Source: Microcella sp.
GTDB lineage: Bacteria > Actinomycetota > Actinomycetes > Actinomycetales > Microbacteriaceae
Direction of reading: 5' to 3'
Length of the DNA: 64,000 nucleotides
NCBI RefSeq assembly: GCF_019739195.1
Contig: NZ_JAHHDS010000003.1
Coordinates: forward strand, 186,001-250,000
The notes beneath the pieces were generated by a model. It did no database searches. It saw nothing but the letters and a program-made list of their open reading frames with translations, and was not told the DNA's origin. The stretch's first letter is position 1; the number at the start of each line of letters is the position of its first letter. Below, in pieces: positions 1 through 10,036 of this stretch. The position numbers were made by a program, and so were the translations under genes.

Positions 1-1155
1 GAGGTAGCCCTCGAGATTGCGACGCGTCTCGGCGATCGAGTCGCCACCGAACTTCTCGAGCATGGCCTCGGCCAGCACGAGGGCGACCATAGCTTCGGCC
101 ACCACGCCCGCAGCGGGCACGGCGCACACGTCGGAGCGCTGGTGGTGGGCCGGTGCGGCCTCACCGGTCGAGGTGTCGACAGTGCGCAGCGCGTGCGGCA
201 CGGTCGCGATCGGCTTCATGCCGGCCCGCACGCGCAGCACGGTGCCCGTGCTCATGCCGCCTTCGGTGCCACCCGCGCGGTCGCTCAATCGCTCAATAAC
301 TCCATCGTCGACGACGAGCTCATCGTGGGCTGCTGAGCCGCGGCGCCGGGTGGTCTCGAACCCGTCGCCGACCTCGACGCCCTTGATCGCCTGAATGCCC
401 ATGAGCGCGGCGGCGAGCTTCGCGTCAAGGCGTCGGTCCCAGTGCACGTACGACCCGAGCCCCGGCGGCACGCCGTAGGCGAGCACCTCGACCACGCCGC
501 CCAGTGTGTCACCCGACTTGTGGGCGTCATCGACCTCGGCGACCATGGCGGCACTCGTCTCGGCGTGTAGGCACCGCATCGGGTCGGCGTCCAGTCGATC
601 CACATCGTCGGGTAGCGGCAGTGCCGCGTCGTCGGGCACGCGCACCGGCCCGATCGCGAGCGTGTGAGCGACGAGACGGATGCCGAGTTCGCTGAGGAAC
701 GATCGCGCCACGGCCCCGAGCGCCACGCGAGCGGCTGTCTCGCGCGCGCTCGCCCGCTCAAGCACCGGCCTCGACTCATCGAAGCCGTACTTTTGCATGC
801 CGACGAGGTCGGCGTGACCGGGGCGGGGGCGGGTGAGCGGCGCACCTCGACCACCCGTGAGCTCGGCGGGGTCGACGGGGTCGGGGCTCATGATCGTGGT
901 CCATTTGGGCCACTCGGTGTTACCGATGCGCAGCGCGATCGGGCTGCCCATGCTCACACCGTGGCGCACGCCGCCCGAGATCGTCAACTCGTCTTGCTCG
1001 AACTTCATGCGTGCTCCGCGCCCGTAACCGAGCTTGCGGCGCTGCATGTCGGCCTGAATCGCTTCGCGCAGCACGGGCACGCCCGCGGGCAACCCTTCGA
1101 GCACGGCGATCAGTTCGGGGCCGTGGGATTCTCCGGCAGTCAACCAGCGCAGCAT
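1..1155 (-). CDS. aroC: Chorismate synthase, C-terminal end cut by window edge
   Basis: Catalyses the last shikimate-pathway step, 5-enolpyruvylshikimate-3-phosphate to chorismate, with reduced FMN. 385 codons are visible, and the family is about 390-410 residues, so only a short C-terminal tail is missing. The GESHG signature is at residues 8-12. The PGHAD motif and the arginine/serine-rich RASARET signature of the FMN/substrate site follow. The ATG at 1155 is preceded by GGAGG about 9 nt upstream. It lies 58 bp downstream of aroE on the same strand, a common actinobacterial arrangement. The family assignment is secure. Confidence 0.97.
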   Translation of the reverse strand, partial: MLRWLTAGESHGPELIAVLEGLPAGVPVLREAIQADMQRRKLGYGRGARMKFEQDELTISGGVRHGVSMGSPIALRIGNTEWPKWTTIMSPDPVDPAELTGGRGAPLTRPRPGHADLVGMQKYGFDESRPVLERASARETAARVALGAVARSFLSELGIRLVAHTLAIGPVRVPDDAALPLPDDVDRLDADPMRCLHAETSAAMVAEVDDAHKSGDTLGGVVEVLAYGVPPGLGSYVHWDRRLDAKLAAALMGIQAIKGVEVGDGFETTRRRGSAAHDELVVDDGVIERLSDRAGGTEGGMSTGTVLRVRAGMKPIATVPHALRTVDTSTGEAAPAHHQRSDVCAVPAAGVVAEAMVALVLAEAMLEKFGGDSIAETRRNLEGYL

Positions 1156-1213
1156 GCTTCCATCCTCCCACGGTCGCATGGGGCGGGATGCCCGCTCGCA
1201 GCCGCTCGCACCG

Positions 1214-2050
1214 TCACACGAGGTCGAGGGCGGCCCGCATCGCCGCCTCGACCCCGGACTCGTCGTCGAGCGGCACCTCGGTCTGTCCGGAGACGAAGAA
1301 CCGCACCTGGCGCACGGCCTGGTGCAACAGCATGTCGCGCCCCGATGCCACGCGCCCGCCGACCTCGAGCCACTGCGCGGCGAGCGGCCCCGGCCACGGG
1401 TGGTACGTGACGTCAAGAGCCACCGCGCTCGTGCGGGCGTCGAACGGCAGCGGCTGATGCAGGCCGACCCCATTGGGCAGAGTCCACGCCACGACATCGC
1501 ATTCGTCGACGACCTGGTCGAGGTCGGTGAGCCGCACGACGTCGAGTTCGAGGCCGAGTCGGTCGCCGAGCGTGACCATTGCCTGTGCACGAGCAGGCTC
1601 GCGCACCGCGAGCACGGCGCTACGCAGCCCGAGGCCTTCGAGCGCGACGAGCACGGATCGCGCCGTCGCGCCCGCCCCGACGATCACAGCGTGCTCGGCC
1701 GTCACCACCCCGGCATCGCGCAGGGCGCGCTCGATGCCCGCCACATCGGTGTTGCGCACCCGGCGAACTCCATCGTCGTCGAGCAGCAGGGTGTTGGCGG
1801 CACCGGTCAGCATGCTCGCGATATCGCGCTCGTCGGCCAGGGCGAGCAGTTCTTCTTTGAGGGGCATCGTCGCCGAGAGACCACGCCAGCTCGAGTCGAG
1901 ACCGTCGACAAAGCCGGCGAGCTCAGCCTCGCGCACCTCGTGACGCTCGTAGACCCAGTCGAGGCCGAGGTGCTGGTACGCGGCGGTGTGCAGTGTGGGC
2001 GACAGCGAGTGAGCGACCGGAGACCCGAGTACTGCGAGACGCCTACGCAC
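1214..2050 (-). CDS. aroE: Shikimate dehydrogenase (NADP+)
   Basis: Reduces 3-dehydroshikimate to shikimate. The product is 278 residues, the normal family length. It shows the substrate-binding SLSPTLH motif near residue 15, the MPLK segment carrying the catalytic lysine, the GAANTL and NTDVAGI motifs, and the nucleotide-binding glycine loop GAGATARSV in the C-terminal half. I chose the GTG at 2050 because the family starts a few residues before the first beta strand (RRLAVLGSP). The reading frame stays open further upstream, but that part is antisense-like and lies inside mltG. The gene overlaps the 3' end of mltG by 8 bp, so translational coupling is likely. Confidence 0.95.
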   Translation of the reverse strand: MRRRLAVLGSPVAHSLSPTLHTAAYQHLGLDWVYERHEVREAELAGFVDGLDSSWRGLSATMPLKEELLALADERDIASMLTGAANTLLLDDDGVRRVRNTDVAGIERALRDAGVVTAEHAVIVGAGATARSVLVALEGLGLRSAVLAVREPARAQAMVTLGDRLGLELDVVRLTDLDQVVDECDVVAWTLPNGVGLHQPLPFDARTSAVALDVTYHPWPGPLAAQWLEVGGRVASGRDMLLHQAVRQVRFFVSGQTEVPLDDESGVEAAMRAALDLV

Positions 2051-3305
2051 AGTAGACGGCGTTCTCGTCGCTCGCGCGGCACCAGGCCCGCAGCTGAGCA
2101 ACACCCTCCTCATGCTGACGAAGAGTCTCAGAGAACTTGGTTTCTCCCGTGGCCAGGTTAACTGTGACGAAGAAGAACCAGGGCCCGTCGGCGGGGTTGA
2201 GCACCGCGTCGATCGCCACGTCTCCCGGTGCCGCGATCGGGCCGATCGGCAGCCCGGTGATGACGTAGGTGTTGTAGGGGTTGTCGGCATCCAGCGCATC
2301 GCCGCTCGACCAGACGGAGCCGGTCTCGCCAGCGCCGTACTGCGTGGCCGAGTCGAACTCGAGGCGCCAGCCATCGGCCAGGCGGTTCTCGATGACGCGC
2401 GACACCCGGTAGAAGTCGTCTGCGAGGCGTGCTTCGCGCTGAATCAGCGATGCCTTGGTGAGCACGGTGTGACGATCGGCCTCAGCGACCCCTGCCGCGT
2501 CGAGCCGTCGGAACATCTCGTCGACCAGGGTGCGGATATGGTCTTCAGCCGTGGTGTTCGGCTCGAACGTATACGTGGCCGGGAACATGTAGCCCTCGAT
2601 GTTGGGCGCTTCGGCAGGGATGCCGTAGATCGAGGGGTCGGCAATGGCGGCCTCGTACTCGTCCAGGGGGATCCCGGTCCCGGCGGAGAGTGCCTCGATG
2701 ACCTCGCCAGCACGCAAACCCTCGCGCACGGTCGCGCTGAACTCCACCTTGTTCGCGGGGTCGAGCAAGGCATCCAGCGCCGACTGCGCCGACATCTCCT
2801 CCTGCAGACGGTAGGTACCGGGGATGAACTGGATCGTCGAGTCGGCGAGCAGCAGGTCGTAGAAGGCCTCGAAGGTCATCGTGACACCCTGCTCGACGAG
2901 CGAGTCGGCCACATCGGCCCCGATCTCGCCGCTGTAGATGGTCACGAACACCTCGGTGCCGTTTCCGGTTCCCTCGAAGTCGTTCGGCAGTTCCCAGCCA
3001 AGCAGTTCGCGCACCTGAGACTCGTAATTGGTCCAGACGTACCAGGTGCCGGCCGCGCCGACGCCAAGCAGCAGCGCGAGAATGCCGAGCACGACCCAGG
3101 GCCAGCGGCGGCGACGGCGCGGGGGGCGCGCAGTCGAGCCCTTCGAGCGGGAGCCGCGCCCCTCGCTCTCGCGCGCTGCCCGACGACTCTGCGGAGCCCC
3201 CTCATCGGTCTGCACCGCTGCCGGCGTCGCGCCCGAGCGCGGGGCATCGTCGGCCGCGGACGGCTGAGGGCGAAAGATGTCGTCCCAGTTGTCGTTCTCA
3301 GTCAC
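2043..3305 (-). CDS. mltG: Endolytic murein transglycosylase MltG
   Basis: A membrane-bound lytic transglycosylase thought to cut nascent glycan strands and so end peptidoglycan polymerisation. The 420 residues comprise an acidic/proline-rich then very basic cytoplasmic N-terminus (residues 1-68), one membrane helix (about 69-92) and an extracytoplasmic YceG domain. The catalytic glutamate sits in the segment LIQREARLADDFYRVS, aligned with the EKETA region of the E. coli enzyme, and is followed by VIENRL. The long charged N-terminal tail is typical of actinobacterial MltG. The gene lies between ruvX (8 bp upstream) and aroE (overlap) in one operon. Confidence 0.95.
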   Translation of the reverse strand: MTENDNWDDIFRPQPSAADDAPRSGATPAAVQTDEGAPQSRRAARESEGRGSRSKGSTARPPRRRRRWPWVVLGILALLLGVGAAGTWYVWTNYESQVRELLGWELPNDFEGTGNGTEVFVTIYSGEIGADVADSLVEQGVTMTFEAFYDLLLADSTIQFIPGTYRLQEEMSAQSALDALLDPANKVEFSATVREGLRAGEVIEALSAGTGIPLDEYEAAIADPSIYGIPAEAPNIEGYMFPATYTFEPNTTAEDHIRTLVDEMFRRLDAAGVAEADRHTVLTKASLIQREARLADDFYRVSRVIENRLADGWRLEFDSATQYGAGETGSVWSSGDALDADNPYNTYVITGLPIGPIAAPGDVAIDAVLNPADGPWFFFVTVNLATGETKFSETLRQHEEGVAQLRAWCRASDENAVYCA

Positions 3306-3313
3306 TCTGCTGG

Positions 3314-3772
3314 TCAGCTTTCGTGCGGCTCGACGAGCGCTCCGGGCGGGTTCCCAGAGGCGCGCTCGAGGTCGAGGGCGTGCTGGAGCAGGATAACAGC
3401 GGCGGCTTGGTCGACTACTGATCGTGAGTTCTTGCTCGTCCTGCCCGCTTGGCGCAGTCCGCGCGCGGCCGACACGGTCGTCAGGCGCTCGTCGACCAGG
3501 CGCACCGGCACATCGAGCGAGTCCGCGATCGTGCTCGCGACGGCCCGCGCATCCGCTGTCGAGGCGGTCTCGGCGCCGCTCAGCGCGATCGGCAGCCCGA
3601 CGACGATCTCGATCGCGCCGTGCTCGTCGACGAGGCGACGGATGCCCGCCACGACATCATCGCGTCGCGCGAGCGTCTCGACTGGGGTGGCCAGCATGCC
3701 GTGCGGATCGCTGCGCGCGACCCCGACCCGGGCGGTGCCCACGTCGACGCCGAGCCGCACACCGGTGCGCAC
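3314..3772 (-). CDS. ruvX: Putative pre-16S rRNA nuclease (RuvX/YqgF family)
   Basis: An RNase H-fold protein of 152 residues. The family is tied to 16S rRNA 5' end maturation, with possible roles in recombination. The first strand carries the metal-binding aspartate in LGVDVGTARVGVA. The VDERLTT segment and the C-terminal SVVDQAAAVILLQ segment provide the other acidic residues. The stop lies 8 bp before the mltG start, and the gene begins 2 bp after the alaS stop, so alaS-ruvX-mltG-aroE forms one tight transcription unit, as in Mycobacterium and other actinobacteria. Confidence 0.94.
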   Translation of the reverse strand: MRTGVRLGVDVGTARVGVARSDPHGMLATPVETLARRDDVVAGIRRLVDEHGAIEIVVGLPIALSGAETASTADARAVASTIADSLDVPVRLVDERLTTVSAARGLRQAGRTSKNSRSVVDQAAAVILLQHALDLERASGNPPGALVEPHES

Positions 3773-3774
3773 CG

Positions 3775-6432
3775 CTAGTGCCGCAGCTGCGCGAGCACAG
3801 CCTCGATCGCCGCGGGGATCGCCGACGGGTCGGCGCCCCCGCCCTGGGCGAGGTCGTCCTTACCGCCGCCGCCCCCGCCGAGCACCGCCGAGGCCGCACG
3901 CGCGAGCACGCCCGCCTTCGCTCCGGCGTCGCGCGCCGTGGCAGTCGTGGCGACGATGACGGCCGCCTTGCCCCCCACCTCGGCGGCGAGCACGACCACA
4001 GAGGCCGTGTCACTGATGCGGCCGCGCACGGTGGTCGCGAGTGTGCGCAGATCATCGGAGTTCGACAGGGTGCCGACGTTGTCGGCGATCACCGATACGG
4101 CGCCGACAGGTGTGGCAGACGCCAGCAGTGCCGGAACCCGCTCGGTCAGTCGCGCCGACTCGAACTGCGCCACGGCCTTCTCGGCGGCCTTGAGTTGCGC
4201 ACTGAGGTCGGCCACGCGCTCGGCCAATTGGTCGCGCGGCGTCTTGAGCGTGCTCGTCAGCTGCTGCACGAGAGCCCGCTCAGCCGCGAACTCACGGAAG
4301 GCCTCGAAGCCGACGAGGGCCTCGACCCGTCGATTCGTCGACCCGACTGACGACTCGCTGACGAGACTGATCATGCCGATCTCAGCCGACGAGCCCACGT
4401 GGGTGCCCGCGCAGAGCTCGCGCGACCAGGGGCCACCGATGTCGACAACCCGCACCTCGTCGCCGTACTTCTCGCCGAAGAGCGCCATGGCGCCGAGCGC
4501 CTTGGCCTCGTCGAGCGGCAGCACCCGCGTCTCGACGGGCAGGTTGTCGCGCACGGCGAGATTGCTAATCTCTTCGATCTCGCTGCGCGTTGCCGGGCTC
4601 AGAGCCTGGTTCCAGCTGAAGTCGAGCCGCATGTAGCCGGCCTTGTTGTACGAGCCCGACTGGTGCGCGTCATGCCCGAGCGTCTGACGAAGCGCAGCGT
4701 GGATGACGTGCGTCGCGGAGTGCGCCTGCGTCGCCGATCGACGCCACTGCCGGTCAACCTTCGTCGTCGCCACCGCCCCGACCTCGACCTGGCCGTGCAC
4801 GACCTGCACGCGGTGGCTCACGAGCCCCTTGACGGGGCGCTGCACGTCGAGCACCTCGAGCTCGTAGCCGCTGCCGACGATGAGGCCCTCGTCAGACTCT
4901 TGGCCGCCCGACTCGGCGTAGAGCGTCGTCTCGGCGAGGATCACCTCGGCCAGGTCTCCCGCATGGGCCACCGGAACACTCGCGCCGTCGACGATGATGC
5001 CGAGCACGCGGGTCTCGGTCTCGAGCGCCTCGTAGCCCAAGAACTGCGTCTCTCCGTGCGCGCGGAACTCGCCATAGACCGAGAGGTCGGCGAGAGCGCC
5101 CTTCTTCGACTTCGCGTCGGCCTTCGCGCGGGTGCGCTGCTCGGCCATGAGTCGGTCGAACGCCTCACGATCGACCGCGAGACCGTTCTCTTCAGCCATC
5201 TCGAGCGTGAGATCGAGCGGAAACCCGAAGGTGTCGTGCAGCTGGAAGACCGTGTCGCCCGCGAGCGTCGTGCCGCCCGACTTCGTGGTCTCGGCCACCG
5301 CGAGGTCGAGAATCGTCGTGCCCGCAGCGAGCGTGCGCAAGAAGGCGTCTTCTTCGCCGAGTGCGAGACGCGAGACGCGGTCGTAGTTCTGGGCGACCTC
5401 GGGGTAGGCGGCGCTCATGGCATCGCGCGAGGCGGCGAACAGCACCTCGAAGCTCGGCGCATCCACACCGAGCAGGCGCATCGCCCGCACACTGCGTCGC
5501 AGCAGGCGGCGCAAGATGTAACCGCGCCCCTCGTTGCCGGGCGCGACGCCATCGGTCATGAGCATGAGGCCGCTGCGCACGTGATCGGCGATCACACGCA
5601 TGCGCACATCGTCGTCGTGGTCGGCACCGTAGCGGCGACCGGAGAGCTCGGCAGCAGCATCCAGAACCGGACGCACCTGGTCGATCTCGTACATGTTCTC
5701 GACGCCCTGCAGCAAGAAGGCCACCCGCTCCATGCCCATGCCGGTGTCGATATTCTTGCTCGGCAGCTCGCCAAGAATCTCGAAGTCACCCTTGCCCGTG
5801 CCCGCGCCGCGCAGGTACTGCATGAAGACGAGATTCCAGATCTCGACGTAGCGGTCGTCGTCGGTGGCGGGGCCGCCGTCGATGCCGTACGAAGGACCGC
5901 GGTCGAAGAAGATCTCGCTGCACGGCCCGGCCGGCCCTGGCTGGCCCGTCGACCAGTAGTTGGTATCCATGCCGAGGCGCTGGATGCGCTCGTCGGGCAG
6001 ACCGGCGATCTTCTTCCAGAGCGCGATCGCCTCGTCATCGTCTTCGTAGACGGTGACCCACAGGTCTTTCTCGTCAAACCCGAGACCGCCGTCGGCCTGC
6101 GCCGAGGTCAGCAGTTCCCACGCGTACCCGATCGCGCCCTCTTTGAAGTAGTCGCCGAACGAGAAGTTGCCGTTCATCTGAAAGAAGGTGCCGTGGCGGG
6201 GCGTCTTGCCCACTTCTTCGATGTCGTTGGTGCGAATGCACTTCTGCACGCTCGTGGCGCGCGGGTAGGGCGCCGGCACGACGCCGGTCAGGTACGGCAC
6301 GAAGGGCACCATGCCTGCGACCGTGAACAGCAACGTCGGGTCGTCGCTGACGAGCGAAGCGGAGGGCACGACCGTGTGACCGCGAGTACCGAAGTAGTCG
6401 AGCCACCGGCGTTGGATGTCGGCGGTCTGCAT
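3775..6432 (-). CDS. alaS: Alanine--tRNA ligase
   Basis: Charges tRNA-Ala. The 885 residues contain the class II catalytic core at the N-terminus (the opening DYFGTRGHTVVPSASL is typical), then the tRNA-binding region. The editing domain has zinc-binding HSATH and CAGTHVG motifs that deacylate mischarged Ser/Gly-tRNA. The C-terminal DHHA1 domain contains the glycine-rich GGGGGGKDDLAQGGG element. Length is normal for the family. It is the first gene of the alaS-ruvX-mltG-aroE run and starts 53 bp downstream of the small membrane protein gene. Confidence 0.98.
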   Translation of the reverse strand: MQTADIQRRWLDYFGTRGHTVVPSASLVSDDPTLLFTVAGMVPFVPYLTGVVPAPYPRATSVQKCIRTNDIEEVGKTPRHGTFFQMNGNFSFGDYFKEGAIGYAWELLTSAQADGGLGFDEKDLWVTVYEDDDEAIALWKKIAGLPDERIQRLGMDTNYWSTGQPGPAGPCSEIFFDRGPSYGIDGGPATDDDRYVEIWNLVFMQYLRGAGTGKGDFEILGELPSKNIDTGMGMERVAFLLQGVENMYEIDQVRPVLDAAAELSGRRYGADHDDDVRMRVIADHVRSGLMLMTDGVAPGNEGRGYILRRLLRRSVRAMRLLGVDAPSFEVLFAASRDAMSAAYPEVAQNYDRVSRLALGEEDAFLRTLAAGTTILDLAVAETTKSGGTTLAGDTVFQLHDTFGFPLDLTLEMAEENGLAVDREAFDRLMAEQRTRAKADAKSKKGALADLSVYGEFRAHGETQFLGYEALETETRVLGIIVDGASVPVAHAGDLAEVILAETTLYAESGGQESDEGLIVGSGYELEVLDVQRPVKGLVSHRVQVVHGQVEVGAVATTKVDRQWRRSATQAHSATHVIHAALRQTLGHDAHQSGSYNKAGYMRLDFSWNQALSPATRSEIEEISNLAVRDNLPVETRVLPLDEAKALGAMALFGEKYGDEVRVVDIGGPWSRELCAGTHVGSSAEIGMISLVSESSVGSTNRRVEALVGFEAFREFAAERALVQQLTSTLKTPRDQLAERVADLSAQLKAAEKAVAQFESARLTERVPALLASATPVGAVSVIADNVGTLSNSDDLRTLATTVRGRISDTASVVVLAAEVGGKAAVIVATTATARDAGAKAGVLARAASAVLGGGGGGKDDLAQGGGADPSAIPAAIEAVLAQLRH

Positions 6433-6485
6433 GAGGGGCTGTGGCGTCCTGAGTCGAGAGTGGGCGGGGCACGGGGCCCCGCCGG

Positions 6486-6713
6486 TTACTTGAGGCGGCT
6501 AGTGAGGTCGGCGATGGTGTCTTCGGCCTCGGCGACGGCCGCGCGAAGCTCGGCTTCGCGCGCCTTGTACCCGTCGACGACCGCCGCACCGAACTCTTTG
6601 GCCTTCGCGTCGACGTCGTCGAAGAACTGGGCGCCCTGCGGCGTGCGCGAGACCTGGTGGGCGGCGACGAAGCCGATGCCGATGCCGGCGATGAGCCAGA
6701 TGACGTTCTTCAT
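6486..6713 (-). CDS. Small single-pass membrane protein, function unknown
   Basis: 75 residues. An N-terminal hydrophobic segment (about residues 3-19, glycine-rich) is followed by a charged, alanine-rich, probably alpha-helical tail from about residue 30 that ends in a short coiled-coil-like stretch (EAELRAAVAEAEDTIADL). I do not recognise a characterised family. The layout resembles small YtxH-like envelope proteins, but this is only a resemblance. The ATG at 6713 has a GAGGGAG ribosome-binding site. It lies between rpsD and alaS on the same strand and may share their transcription. Confidence 0.7.
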   Translation of the reverse strand: MKNVIWLIAGIGIGFVAAHQVSRTPQGAQFFDDVDAKAKEFGAAVVDGYKAREAELRAAVAEAEDTIADLTSRLK

Positions 6714-6813
6714 GAGTGCTCCCTCTCGGTGGGGTCGATGTGGTGGCCCGCCCGCGAACGGGCAGAGACCCAGCCTAGCGGCCACGGCTCCGGCAGCGAA
6801 CGGGGCCAGACAG

Positions 6814-6850
6814 CGAACGGGGGCCCGACCAGTGGCCGGACCCCCGTTCG
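6814..6850 (-). terminator. Stem-loop terminator downstream of rpsD
   Basis: A perfect 10-bp GC-rich inverted repeat (6814-6823 with 6841-6850, CGAACGGGGG and its complement) encloses a 17-nt loop. It begins 21 bp after the rpsD stop codon. There is no clear uridine run, as is common in high-GC actinobacteria, so efficiency is uncertain. Confidence 0.6.
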
Positions 6851-6871
6851 ACGGAGCGTGTGCGCGTGCGA

Positions 6872-7501
6872 CTAGCGCGCTGCGTAGTACTCGACGACGA
6901 GCTGCACTTCGCAGGTCACGGGAACCTCGGCGCGCTTGGGGCGACGCACGAGCCGCGACTGCAGCTTGTCGAGCTCGACCTCGAGGTAGGCCGGAACCTT
7001 GGGCAGCACGTCGACGTGACCGCCGGCAGCGGCGACCTGGAACGGCTCGGTGCCCTCGGAGCGCGGCTTCACGTGGATGAGCTGACCCGGCTTGACGCGG
7101 AACGACGGGCGGTCGACAAGCTGGCCGTCGACCATGATGTGGCGGTGCACGACCATCTGGCGCGCCTGCGCCGTGGTGCGCGCGAAGCCCGAGCGCAGCA
7201 CGAGAGCGTCGAGACGCATCTCGAGCAGCTCGACCAGGTTCTCACCGGTCAGGCCGGCCGAGCGACGGGCCTCGTTGAACGCGATCTTGAGCTGGGCCTC
7301 GCGGATGCCGTACTGGGCACGAAGGCGTTGCTTCTCGCGCAGACGAACGGCGTAGTCGCTGTCGGCCTTGCGCTTGGTGCGGCCGTGCTCACCGGGAGCG
7401 TAGGGGCGCTTCTCGAGGTACTTGGCGGCCTTCGGGGTGAGGGCAATGCCGAGCGCGCGCGAGAGACGGGTTTTGCTGCGAGTACGTGACTTAGTAGACA
7501 C
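6872..7501 (-). CDS. rpsD: 30S ribosomal protein S4
   Basis: A primary 16S rRNA-binding protein needed to nucleate assembly of the 30S body and involved in decoding accuracy. The 209 residues match the family length. The N-terminal S4 domain (RLSRALGIALTPKAAKYLEKRPYAPGEHG) is followed by the S4 RNA-binding motif (MRLDALVLRSGFARTTAQARQMVVHRHIMVDG). The gene is monocistronic here rather than in the alpha operon, which is usual for many actinobacteria. An approximately 190-bp non-coding stretch upstream (7502-7694) presumably carries its promoter and leader. I saw no recognisable riboswitch there. Confidence 0.98.
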   Translation of the reverse strand: MSTKSRTRSKTRLSRALGIALTPKAAKYLEKRPYAPGEHGRTKRKADSDYAVRLREKQRLRAQYGIREAQLKIAFNEARRSAGLTGENLVELLEMRLDALVLRSGFARTTAQARQMVVHRHIMVDGQLVDRPSFRVKPGQLIHVKPRSEGTEPFQVAAAGGHVDVLPKVPAYLEVELDKLQSRLVRRPKRAEVPVTCEVQLVVEYYAAR

Positions 7502-7694
7502 GGTTTCCTTCCATGGGCGTGGCCGAGAATTTCAGCGGCTCACGGGCGTACACCGCTCCGTCCGGTCCGAACGCACGCCGAGGCGCTTCGGTGGAAGCTT
7601 CGAGGGAGGGTGTGCCCATATCTGACGGGCCGGGAAAGCCTACCAGAGCGCGGGACCTGCCAGAGGCCGACGGTCGTCGCTGTCAGTGCGAGCC

Positions 7695-9032
7695 TCAGTC
7701 GGGCGATGCTTCGCCCCGGATGATCGCCCGCAGCTTCGCGAGGCGCGCACTGATCTCGCGCTCATGACCCCGCCCGGTCGGCCGGTAGTACTCAGTACCG
7801 ACGAGTTCGTCGGGCAGGTGCTGCTGCTGCGCCACACCCACGGGCTCGTCGTGCGGGTAGACATAGCCCTTGCCGTGTCCCAACCGCTTCGCCCCGGCAT
7901 AGTGCGCATCACGCAGCGGCTTCGGCACGCGGCCGATGCGACCGGCTTTGACATCGGCGATCGCAGCGTCGATGCCGATATACGCGGCATTCGACTTCGG
8001 CGCGGTCGCGAGATAGACGACGGCCTCGGCGAGCGGGATGCGCCCTTCGGGCATGCCGATCAGTTGCACTGCCTGCGCTGCGGCCACCGCGATCGGCAGC
8101 GCCTGCGGGTCAGCCGTGCCGATGTCTTCTGCCGCGGAGATGATCACGCGGCGCGCGATGAACCGCACGTCCTCCCCCGCCTCGATCATGCGTGCGAGGT
8201 AGTGCAGGGCGGCATCGGGATCGCTGCCGCGGATCGACTTGATGAAGGCGCTGATCACGTCGTAGTGCTCGTCGCCTTGCTTGTCGTAGCGCAGCAGGGC
8301 TCGATCGACTGCGGCGGCCACGATCTCGGCGGTGATCACGGGATGCTCGCCCTCGGCCGCGGCCGACTGCGCGGCCGCTTCCAGTGCCGTCAGAGCTCGA
8401 CGCGCGTCTCCTGAGGCCAGTCGCACGATCGCCTCGCGGGCCGCAGTCTCGAGCGTCACGGCTCCGGCCAGGCCACGCGGATCCGCGACGGCTCGGTCGA
8501 CGAGCGTGCCGAGATCGTCATCGTCGAGCGTCTCGAGGGTGAGCAGCAGGCTTCGGCTCAGCAGCGGCGCAATGACCGAGAACGAAGGATTCTCGGTCGT
8601 CGCTGCGATGAGAATGACCCAGCCGTTCTCGACCCCCGGCAAAAGCGCGTCCTGCTGCGCCTTGGTGAAACGGTGGATCTCGTCGAGGAAGAGCACGGTC
8701 GACGTGCCGTAGAGATCGCGGTCGGCCAGAGCGCGTTCCATGACCTCGCGCACATCGCGCACGCCTGCGGTCACGGCCGAGAGCTCCACGAAGCGACGGC
8801 CACTCGATCGCGCGATCGCCTGAGCGAGCGTGGTCTTGCCCGTGCCCGGCGGGCCCCAGAGGATGACAGAAACCGCACTTGGGACACGAGCGGGATCATC
8901 GCTCGCGAGGCTCACGAGCGGAGAGCCGGCCTTGAGCAGATGCCGTTGACCGGCGACCTCGTCGAGGCGCGTGGGCCGCATACGCACCGCCAGCGGAACC
9001 GCGGCGGAGCCCAGGCCCGGCTGAGCATCCAT
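7695..9032 (-). CDS. rarA: Replication-associated recombination protein A (AAA+ ATPase)
   Basis: A RarA/MgsA-family clamp-loader-like ATPase that acts at stalled replication forks. The 445 residues carry Walker [11 protein letters not shown] (near residue 55), Walker [10 protein letters not shown], sensor 1 AATTENPSF and the C-terminal MgsA tetramerisation domain ([28 protein letters not shown]). The ATG at 9032 is preceded by TAGCCT and exactly 6 nt, so it probably lies on a leaderless transcript. Orthologues sit near alaS in other actinobacteria. Confidence 0.95.
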   Translation of the reverse strand: MDAQPGLGSAAVPLAVRMRPTRLDEVAGQRHLLKAGSPLVSLASDDPARVPSAVSVILWGPPGTGKTTLAQAIARSSGRRFVELSAVTAGVRDVREVMERALADRDLYGTSTVLFLDEIHRFTKAQQDALLPGVENGWVILIAATTENPSFSVIAPLLSRSLLLTLETLDDDDLGTLVDRAVADPRGLAGAVTLETAAREAIVRLASGDARRALTALEAAAQSAAAEGEHPVITAEIVAAAVDRALLRYDKQGDEHYDVISAFIKSIRGSDPDAALHYLARMIEAGEDVRFIARRVIISAAEDIGTADPQALPIAVAAAQAVQLIGMPEGRIPLAEAVVYLATAPKSNAAYIGIDAAIADVKAGRIGRVPKPLRDAHYAGAKRLGHGKGYVYPHDEPVGVAQQQHLPDELVGTEYYRPTGRGHEREISARLAKLRAIIRGEASPD

Positions 9033-9038
9033 GGCCTC

Positions 9039-9044
9039 AGGCTA
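9039..9044 (-). promoter_or_regulatory. -10 element of a leaderless rarA promoter
   Basis: TAGCCT reads on the minus strand and is separated from the rarA ATG by exactly 6 nt (GAGGCC), which places the expected transcription start on the start codon. There is no Shine-Dalgarno sequence. One of seven sites of this format in the window. Confidence 0.6.
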
Positions 9045-9151
9045 CTGGCCGCGGCCGACGCAACCGGCCTCGCCCGCACGCGCGCACCTGCTCGACTAGA
9101 GTTCACTGCGGCGCACGGCACCCGGAGCGGGCTGCGCCGAACGGAGGAGCA

Positions 9152-9925
9152 GTGGCTACCGCATCGCCCAAAGACCGCGAGGCGCAGGATCGCCTGCGTC
9201 GCTACCAGGCGCGCCAGACCGTGCACGAGACGAAGACGCGCCGCCGCCGGCGCGACAACCTCGTGGCCGTGCTCGCCATCGTCGTCGTCGGTGCGCTCGC
9301 CGCGACCGCCCAGATCGTCTACTTCACCGTCGGTCCGGGCACGCCCGAGCCGGTCGCGAGCGCGAGCCCCGAGCCGACCGAGACCCCGCTCGCAGAGGCG
9401 CCCGCGGCTGCCCTGAGCGAGTTCCGCACGTGGACGGGCACGATGACGGTGAACGAGAGCATCGCCCTTGACTACGAGCTCGACGGCCTCGCGGCTCCGC
9501 AGGCGGTCGCCTCGTTCGTCACCCTCGTTCAGAGCGGCTTCTATGACGGCCTCAACTGCCACCGGCTCACGACCGAGGGCATCTTCGTGCTGCAGTGCGG
9601 TGACCCCAACGGTGACGGCACCGGCGGCCCCGACTGGCGCTTCGGACCGATCGAGAACCCGCCGCTCGACGACATCTACGACACCGGCGTCATCGCGATG
9701 GCACGCCAGGGCGGCGACGGCTCGAGCATGGGCAGCCAATTCTTCATCGTGTACGACGAGTCGGTGATCCCCTCGGATGCGGCGGGCGGATACACGATCA
9801 TGGGGCGCATCACGAGCGGTCTGGATTCTCTGATCACCGAGGTGATCTCCGCCGGTGCCGACGGCGGCGCGCCCGACGGTGCGCCCGCCGTCGCGACTAC
9901 CCTCACGGGCATCACGATCCAATAG
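9152..9925 (+). CDS. Membrane-anchored cyclophilin-type peptidyl-prolyl isomerase
   Basis: Predicted to catalyse proline cis-trans isomerisation in extracytoplasmic proteins. The 257 residues comprise a basic N-terminus (residues 1-42), one membrane helix (about 43-66), a Pro/Glu/Ser linker and a cyclophilin domain from about residue 90. FVTLVQSGFYDGLNCHRL, the GDPNGDGTGGP loop and GSQFFIVYD are diagnostic. The arginine of the FHR catalytic motif is retained as CHR. The GTG at 9152 has an excellent GGAGG site. It stands beside relA as in mycobacteria (Rv2582/Rv2583c order), although two plus-strand genes intervene here. Confidence 0.92.
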   Translation: MATASPKDREAQDRLRRYQARQTVHETKTRRRRRDNLVAVLAIVVVGALAATAQIVYFTVGPGTPEPVASASPEPTETPLAEAPAAALSEFRTWTGTMTVNESIALDYELDGLAAPQAVASFVTLVQSGFYDGLNCHRLTTEGIFVLQCGDPNGDGTGGPDWRFGPIENPPLDDIYDTGVIAMARQGGDGSSMGSQFFIVYDESVIPSDAAGGYTIMGRITSGLDSLITEVISAGADGGAPDGAPAVATTLTGITIQ

Positions 9926-10036
9926 CGATCGGTCTCGACCGGGCGACGGGCCCGCTCGGCCCGGCATGGGTGCACTACGCTGAAAAACCGCCCGTCGCTC
10001 GTGCGGTCGGGCGCCGTTGAGAGGGATAAAGCAGAC

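Noticed and set aside
4399-7080. 893-codon open frame on the plus strand opposite alaS and its neighbour
   Set aside because: An antisense shadow caused by high GC at third codon positions. Its product has no recognisable domain, is Arg/His/Val-biased, and runs across the gap into rpsD. The minus strand holds alaS with all motifs.
9939-9964. Terminator hairpin after the cyclophilin gene
   Set aside because: Only a 6-bp stem with a 14-nt loop and no uridine run; too weak to call in GC-rich sequence.
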